Assembly: GCF_041381155.1 (NCBI RefSeq)
Contig: NC_091136.1
Span: 46,056,284-46,120,283 of the forward strand
Reading direction: 5' to 3'
Origin: Argopecten irradians
Lineage: Eukaryota > Mollusca > Bivalvia > Pectinida > Pectinidae
Length of the DNA stretch: 64,000 nt
Shown here one piece after another: positions 59,692 through 64,000 of this stretch (positions within the stretch are counted from its first letter, which is position 1; each line of letters begins with the position of its first letter). The notes under the pieces were generated by a model that was not told where the DNA came from, made no database searches, and was given only the letters and a program-made list of their open reading frames with translations. The position numbers and the translations under genes were made by a program.

Positions 59692-60267
59692 GTCAGTTCA
59701 TCATTTTAGCAGTTTGTAAATTATCTGAGCGGTTGTATTGTCATTGATGTTACATTGTACTCATAAATGTATCAATTATTTGATTTTATCAAAACCTCTA
59801 CAGTTGATATTGGCTCTGATGTCTAGTCTGCTTCTCATGTGTTTATGTCTTGTTAGTTTCGCTGAAAAAAAAAACAAAATCTTGAACAAATTATTAAATC
59901 AAATTGGCCGTATTTTTATTCTAATAGGAATTTGCTCGTTTTTCACTTTTGTATCAGTTACTTTCTATGTGGAAAGTCGTGTTTTAATGACAGGTTGACT
60001 GGATACGATTTTCAATCTGTATTTTGTCAGTGTAAATTTTAATACCTGCAAAAGCAGATTCAGCAAATAGCGTAGTTTGTTAACACAAAATAGCAAATCG
60101 TTTAAAAAATATCAAAGCATACATGTGCATTGTGAAGATATTGTTTTACTAAAGACTTTCGCGTCCCCTCTCTATTTAAGGGTGTGCATAGTATCTCCGG
60201 TGTAATCTTGTCATAATCATACAACAATTTTAACTGCAATATATCATTTCATCCGTTTTTATTTTAG
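59692..60267 (+). other. intron between linker and SUEL exon, copy 2
   Basis: A 576-base intron, donor GTCAGT, acceptor TTTTATTTTAG. It differs from copy 1 by a T/C substitution near 59,794 and one extra A in the run near 59,870. No coding or regulatory feature seen. Confidence 0.8.
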
Positions 60268-60555
60268 GTGGATCTGTACTACTTTGTGAGAACAACACAG
60301 AGTATATAAACTGTCCGCTACCTTTTGTAATAGATATCATTGGGGCATATCATGGACGGAACGACACGGCTACGTGTCATACTGAGTCGCCGTCAATGAT
60401 GTGTCATTCTGACGTCACGATAACGTCATCTGTCACAGGGACCGGTTGTCAAGATAAGAATGGTTGTATGTTATCAACTGATCGACAGATATATGGAAAT
60501 GCTTGTATTGGAAAACATCCTTATCTTATGGTTACCTACAAATGTACACTACCAG
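60268..60555 (+). CDS. SUEL-type lectin exon, copy 2
   Basis: A 288-base phase 1-1 exon encoding the complete eight-cysteine SUEL lectin domain, with no difference from copy 1 that I could find. Spliced to the linker it reads G-G-S-V-L-L-C-E, and to the PAN exon it reads T-L-P-E-P-D, both in frame. The 335-base intron that follows (60556-60890) matches copy 1. In this copy all downstream exons remain in frame, so the domain would sit in a full SUEL-PAN-CTLD C-terminus. Confidence 0.9.
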
Positions 60556-60890
60556 GTAATAATAGGAAATATTACATAGGTATAGCAATTGTGCTTAAAT
60601 CCTTCACTTGCTTACTATCAACTCTCAAGAAGCTAACTTAAAGGTAGCCTACTCGATATTCAGTTTGCGAAGTCCTTTCGATACACAGGTAATCACTGCT
60701 GGAAAAAGTTATATTCTTTATTTGATACTCTGTATGACAAAATAAGCTAATGTCTCAAAATACGATGTCGCTCTCACAAAGAAATGACATGTCAATGATA
60801 TTAGCTAAAAATGTAAATTCGTGGTCAACGAAAAAGTTGTGTCGCACATTCACCTTCATTTATTAACATGGCCTATTTGTCTTGATGCAG

Positions 60891-61148
60891 AACCGGATTT
60901 AAAGCAGACGTCACATGCCCAGCTTAGTTTCCAGGCTCGATATACCAATATAGACATGAATGCTGACTATTTGTGGAGAGTGCATATTCAGAATGTGGGG
61001 TTATGCGGTATCCATTGTAGAAATGACCGAGAGTGCCTTTCCTTTGCATTTGACCCCAACCAAAAAATATGTCAAGGACACAAAACGGCTTTATCAAGCG
61101 AGGTCGAAGGTCATGGTTCCTCAGGAAATCATATGCTCTATTTTGAAT
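60891..61148 (+). CDS. PAN/apple-domain exon, copy 2
   Basis: A 258-base phase 1-1 exon encoding the PAN core LCGIHCRNDRECLSFAFDPN and KICQGH, between a GATGCAG acceptor and a GAAT|GTAAGT donor. It matches copy 1. The 255-base intron after it (61149-61403) holds nothing recognisable. Confidence 0.8.
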
Positions 61149-61403
61149 GTAAGTAATTTAAGAATGAAGTACGACTGAATGTTTGGTCAACTGCATTGAT
61201 ATATCCAGCGTGGATATTTTGTTCAGTATAACTACATAGTATTGAATGCTATTATATAACAAATTGTAATTCCAATATTTTAAGCAAATTTAGAAAAAAA
61301 ATCAATTTTCATAAGAACGTAATATTTTACCCTTGAATAAACATCAACTGTTGCTGTTTTCATTTAGACTAGTCGGGTAATTAAAACCTTTGGTACATTT
61401 CAG

Positions 61404-61613
61404 TAAAGTGGTGTGATGGTGACGGATTCCTGTATGACGTCACAGGTGTGTGTTACGGAATATACGGTATACGACACAATCCTGCTGAGTGTCAGAAAGA
61501 ATGTTCTCGGCACAATAGTAGGGACGGAAAGGTGGTAGGAAGTCTGATGGTTCTAAATACACCACAAAAATTACAAAATATGTGGCTCAAGACGAGAGAA
61601 GATTCCTGGTTAC
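61404..61613 (+). CDS. C-type lectin-like domain, first exon, copy 2
   Basis: A 210-base phase 1-1 exon with four cysteines (KWC, VCY, ECQ, ECS) and the GSLMVLNTP segment of helix alpha-1, ending SWL before the donor TTAC|GTAAGT. Joined to the next exon across an intron at 61614-61917 (304 bases, with a TA repeat 2 bases longer than in copy 1), it gives WLQQESLFIVSGSRN, the expected strand region of the fold. Confidence 0.78.
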
Positions 61614-61917
61614 GTAAGTGTCGAATCCAGCGGTAAAAAATACCAAGTCATTTTCATTGGGTCTTGCATTTTTGTTTCCGGTGGCACTCATCGAGAGATT
61701 TACATTGTAATTATATGTTGTGTTCTATAAGATTCCCTTAGCCTTTTAAACCTTTTTGATGTTATATCATGACATCAATGAAACGAAAAAATACAAATGT
61801 ATATATATATATTTATAAAATGTAACTGGATTGAGTACTAAACGTTTGTCATTTAATTGTTTGCTTTGCTTTGCTAGTAAGCAAAGTTATATACGTTCGT
61901 TTATTCTTGCATTACAG

Positions 61918-62132
61918 AACAGGAGAGTTTGTTTATTGTTTCTGGGAGCAGAAACGAGTCGGATATTTGGAATTTCCTTGACGGAAGCGCCATTCCTGAC
62001 AATGTCTGGGCCCCTGGTGTGCTTGGAACACATCCGGGTAACTGTGTGTCTGCGTCACCTCAAGGCCTAGTGCCAATAGACTGTACTACTGAGAGTTTCT
62101 TCATATGTGAAAAAGTTTTAACATCTTTATAA
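61918..62132 (+). CDS. C-type lectin-like domain, last exon, copy 2 (intact)
   Basis: A 215-base terminal exon in the phase set by the upstream exons: ESLFIVSGSRNESDIWNFLD, then VWAPG, NCVS, VPIDC and FFICE, ending at TAA 62130-62132. The three cysteines (NCV, IDC, ICE) and the W-x-x-x-D-G pattern fit the C-terminal half of a C-type lectin-like domain. The EPN/QPD and WND calcium-site motifs of classical sugar-binding members are absent (PDNVW and VPIDC stand near the expected places), so calcium-dependent sugar binding is doubtful. This intact exon shows the correct frame for the broken copy at 33666. Confidence 0.85.
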
Positions 62133-62249
62133 CAATTCGAGGATAACAAATGCAATTATCAACACTTCCATCTTTTTACTTCCTTGTTTGGAAATAATGA
62201 TTGTGTTAAATTCATGTGTACAGTATTGTTAAAAAGAAAAAATGATTCA

Positions 62250-62260
62250 AATAAAATAAA
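62250..62260 (+). terminator. overlapping polyadenylation signals, copy 2
   Basis: Two overlapping AATAAA hexamers (62250-62255 and 62255-62260) lie 118 bases after the stop codon. In copy 1 the second is changed to AATTAA, leaving one. Confidence 0.6.
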
Positions 62261-64000
62261 TGAAAATCCATTATGAGCTTACACAGAATAATACTGTTGG
62301 TAGAATATGTAATTGTTTCGCCTACTATAAGGTTATTTCAAAAACATTTACAACAACCTTAATATAAAATTGAATTCAGAATGTATACGGTGATCTAGCA
62401 ATGTTCTAAAAATATTTTTATTAGAAATAAGTCACATTTGGGTCTCTTGTTCAGTAGATTACCGTTAGCTATATAGAATGCATTCAATCAAGTCCAAGAA
62501 GATTTTTAAGAAACAAGAAATGTTCATATTGCTGAGTTTTATTAGATTCAATGACAAAGTTTAACACAGTAACAACAACAATTCATAGGCAATTTGTAGG
62601 CAAAGTGTTCCGCCCTGAGACCAAGTGGGCATAGTTCAGTGTAGTATAGCATTACCATGGTTACTGTTAAACAACCATCAAGTGTTCCCGTATAACTAGT
62701 TACCATTGAAACTATAATGTATTTATTATGTCCACAAACCAGTTACCATTGAAACTTTTATGTATTTATGATGCTCAAACTATTGAATGATTAAGTATGG
62801 ATAGTTGTTCATTAGAATTTCTAACAAGGTATATTGACTTGTGCATCCGCTAACTCGATCTCGCACTCAAGAACAATTTTACACATTTTAAGTAAACAGA
62901 TATATAAGATATATAGTTTTCATCAAGACGAAACAAACGATTTGATCTCAACAGATTTGGAAATTTACCTTTGTGTTTTTCTTTTGGATACCTTCTAGTT
63001 AAGACTTTCTCGAACTACGTTTTTCCGTATTTTTCTTTTCCTTTTGTAATTACATTTTATGCAACTAATATGGATAATTTTGTAAGTACTTGCACATGTA
63101 TAAAGTGGATAACTTTTATAAAATCAGTATTGCTATTCTTAAAGCTATCTTAAAGTTGAGGTGCTAAAACATGTACATACATTCATTCATATTTTATGTG
63201 ATTCATGAAAAAGGCACAAGCTGAGATAATGTCAATCGTCTCCTATTTTTGGTTGTTAATATAATTAAACATCTACTCAAGCCTCTTGGTTATGTTCGGG
63301 ACTGTCATCTATATTACCTGGTATCTTATATATAACAATGATGTAAAGGGAAGGGAATTGAACAATTGGCAGAAGTGATTTTTCGAAGATCATGATAGGA
63401 CCCTGAGTGTATGTAATCACAAAAACAATCCTTATACAACACTACACAAATATTACAGCATATTTTACATCAAAGCAAACTTTGCATATGGTAATTTAGC
63501 TTTTGAAATAGGTTACATTTAATTTGAAAGTGTATTCACAAAAAATATGTCTAAAATGTTTATGTGATATTCAAAACAATCCTTTATTTATATAACAAAA
63601 TTGTATGTGTATTTGACTGGTCATGATTAAAGTGCTACTCAGTAGATAATTATAATAGGTGTAGAATTCTAATGGAACATTTTGTACATGTCATTTGGCA
63701 CGTGGCGTCATATAAACAGCAGAGACAATAAAACATTTTGGTTATAGGTAATAAATAAGACATAGATTTGCTTTTACGACTCAAATATAACTAGTCATTC
63801 AAAGTTACAAAATTGTAAAAAAAATCTTAATATAACCATTGCATTAGTTTATTTCAGTAACTTTGTTGGGTTTTTTTTTTAATTGATACTTTACTTCTAC
63901 ATCTGATATTAAATCAAAGGCTACGGTGAACTAAATTCTAATATTCAAATCCAGTGATTATTTTTTTTAGTATAATAAATTATTACATAAGTCCATTACT
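62261..64000. other. AT-rich 3' flank, copy 2, no gene seen
   Basis: Duplicate of 34004-35785. No open frame with coding character. The 25-base segment present in copy 1 near 34,600 is absent here at about 62,846. The window ends inside the duplicated region, so whether the 43-bp satellite follows again is not visible. Confidence 0.6.

Larger units (their letters stand above)
59379..64000 (+). repeat. duplicated segment, copy 2 (runs off right edge)
   Basis: Counterpart of 31125-35785. The exon sequences are the same apart from the homopolymer indels in the linker and last exon and one synonymous change. Introns and flank differ by a handful of substitutions and short indels, including the 25-base deletion near 62,846 and a 4-base difference at the right edge. 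Confidence 0.95.

Overview
The window looks like AT-rich metazoan nuclear DNA, most likely from a mollusc and probably a bivalve. The reasons are spliced exons with GT-AG introns, a SUEL-type lectin, a PAN/apple domain and a C-type lectin-like domain joined in one secreted protein, abundant minisatellites, and a dispersed element near 1.0-1.4 kb ending in a 'gatgagcgatacag...gggcctcttgtt' tail that I recall from bivalve genomes. There is no bacterial operon, rRNA, tRNA, CRISPR array or intact transposase. Species is not determinable.

Layout. 1-985: an array of about 18 copies of a 55-bp unit, most carrying a consensus 5' splice-site string GTAAGT. 1010-1395: diverged dispersed repeat. 1396-1941: probable intron. 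1942-31442: a giant Thr/Ser-rich exon made of a 54-bp (18-aa) repeat, a unique Ser/Thr/Asn-rich stretch, about 28 kb of a 27-bp (9-aa, TTTTDDNVH) repeat, and a linker. 32018-33882: four small exons encoding a SUEL lectin domain, a PAN domain and a split C-type lectin-like domain, then a polyA signal. 34004-37540: AT-rich 3' flank, with one weak exon-like stretch on the minus strand. 37541-47774: a 43-bp satellite. 47775-48229: AT-rich spacer. 48230-59490: a second, shorter and partly degraded 27-bp array. 59491-64000: a second, nearly identical copy of the linker, the four exons and the 3' flank.

Reading of the locus. The window appears to hold the 3' part of a giant secreted mucin-like lectin gene. 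A long, presumably O-glycosylated acidic Thr stalk ends in three carbohydrate- or protein-binding modules. Every exon junction I could define is phase 1, so the modules are symmetrical and shuffle without frame loss. The terminal cassette occurs twice, 28.25 kb apart. Copy 2 is open through all exons. Copy 1 carries small insertions that break the linker and the last exon. Either this is a very recent tandem duplication, or the assembly has placed two haplotypes in series; the homopolymer-type indels and indel-dense array zones make the second option serious. The 5' end (signal peptide, promoter) is not in the window for copy 1 and not visible for copy 2.
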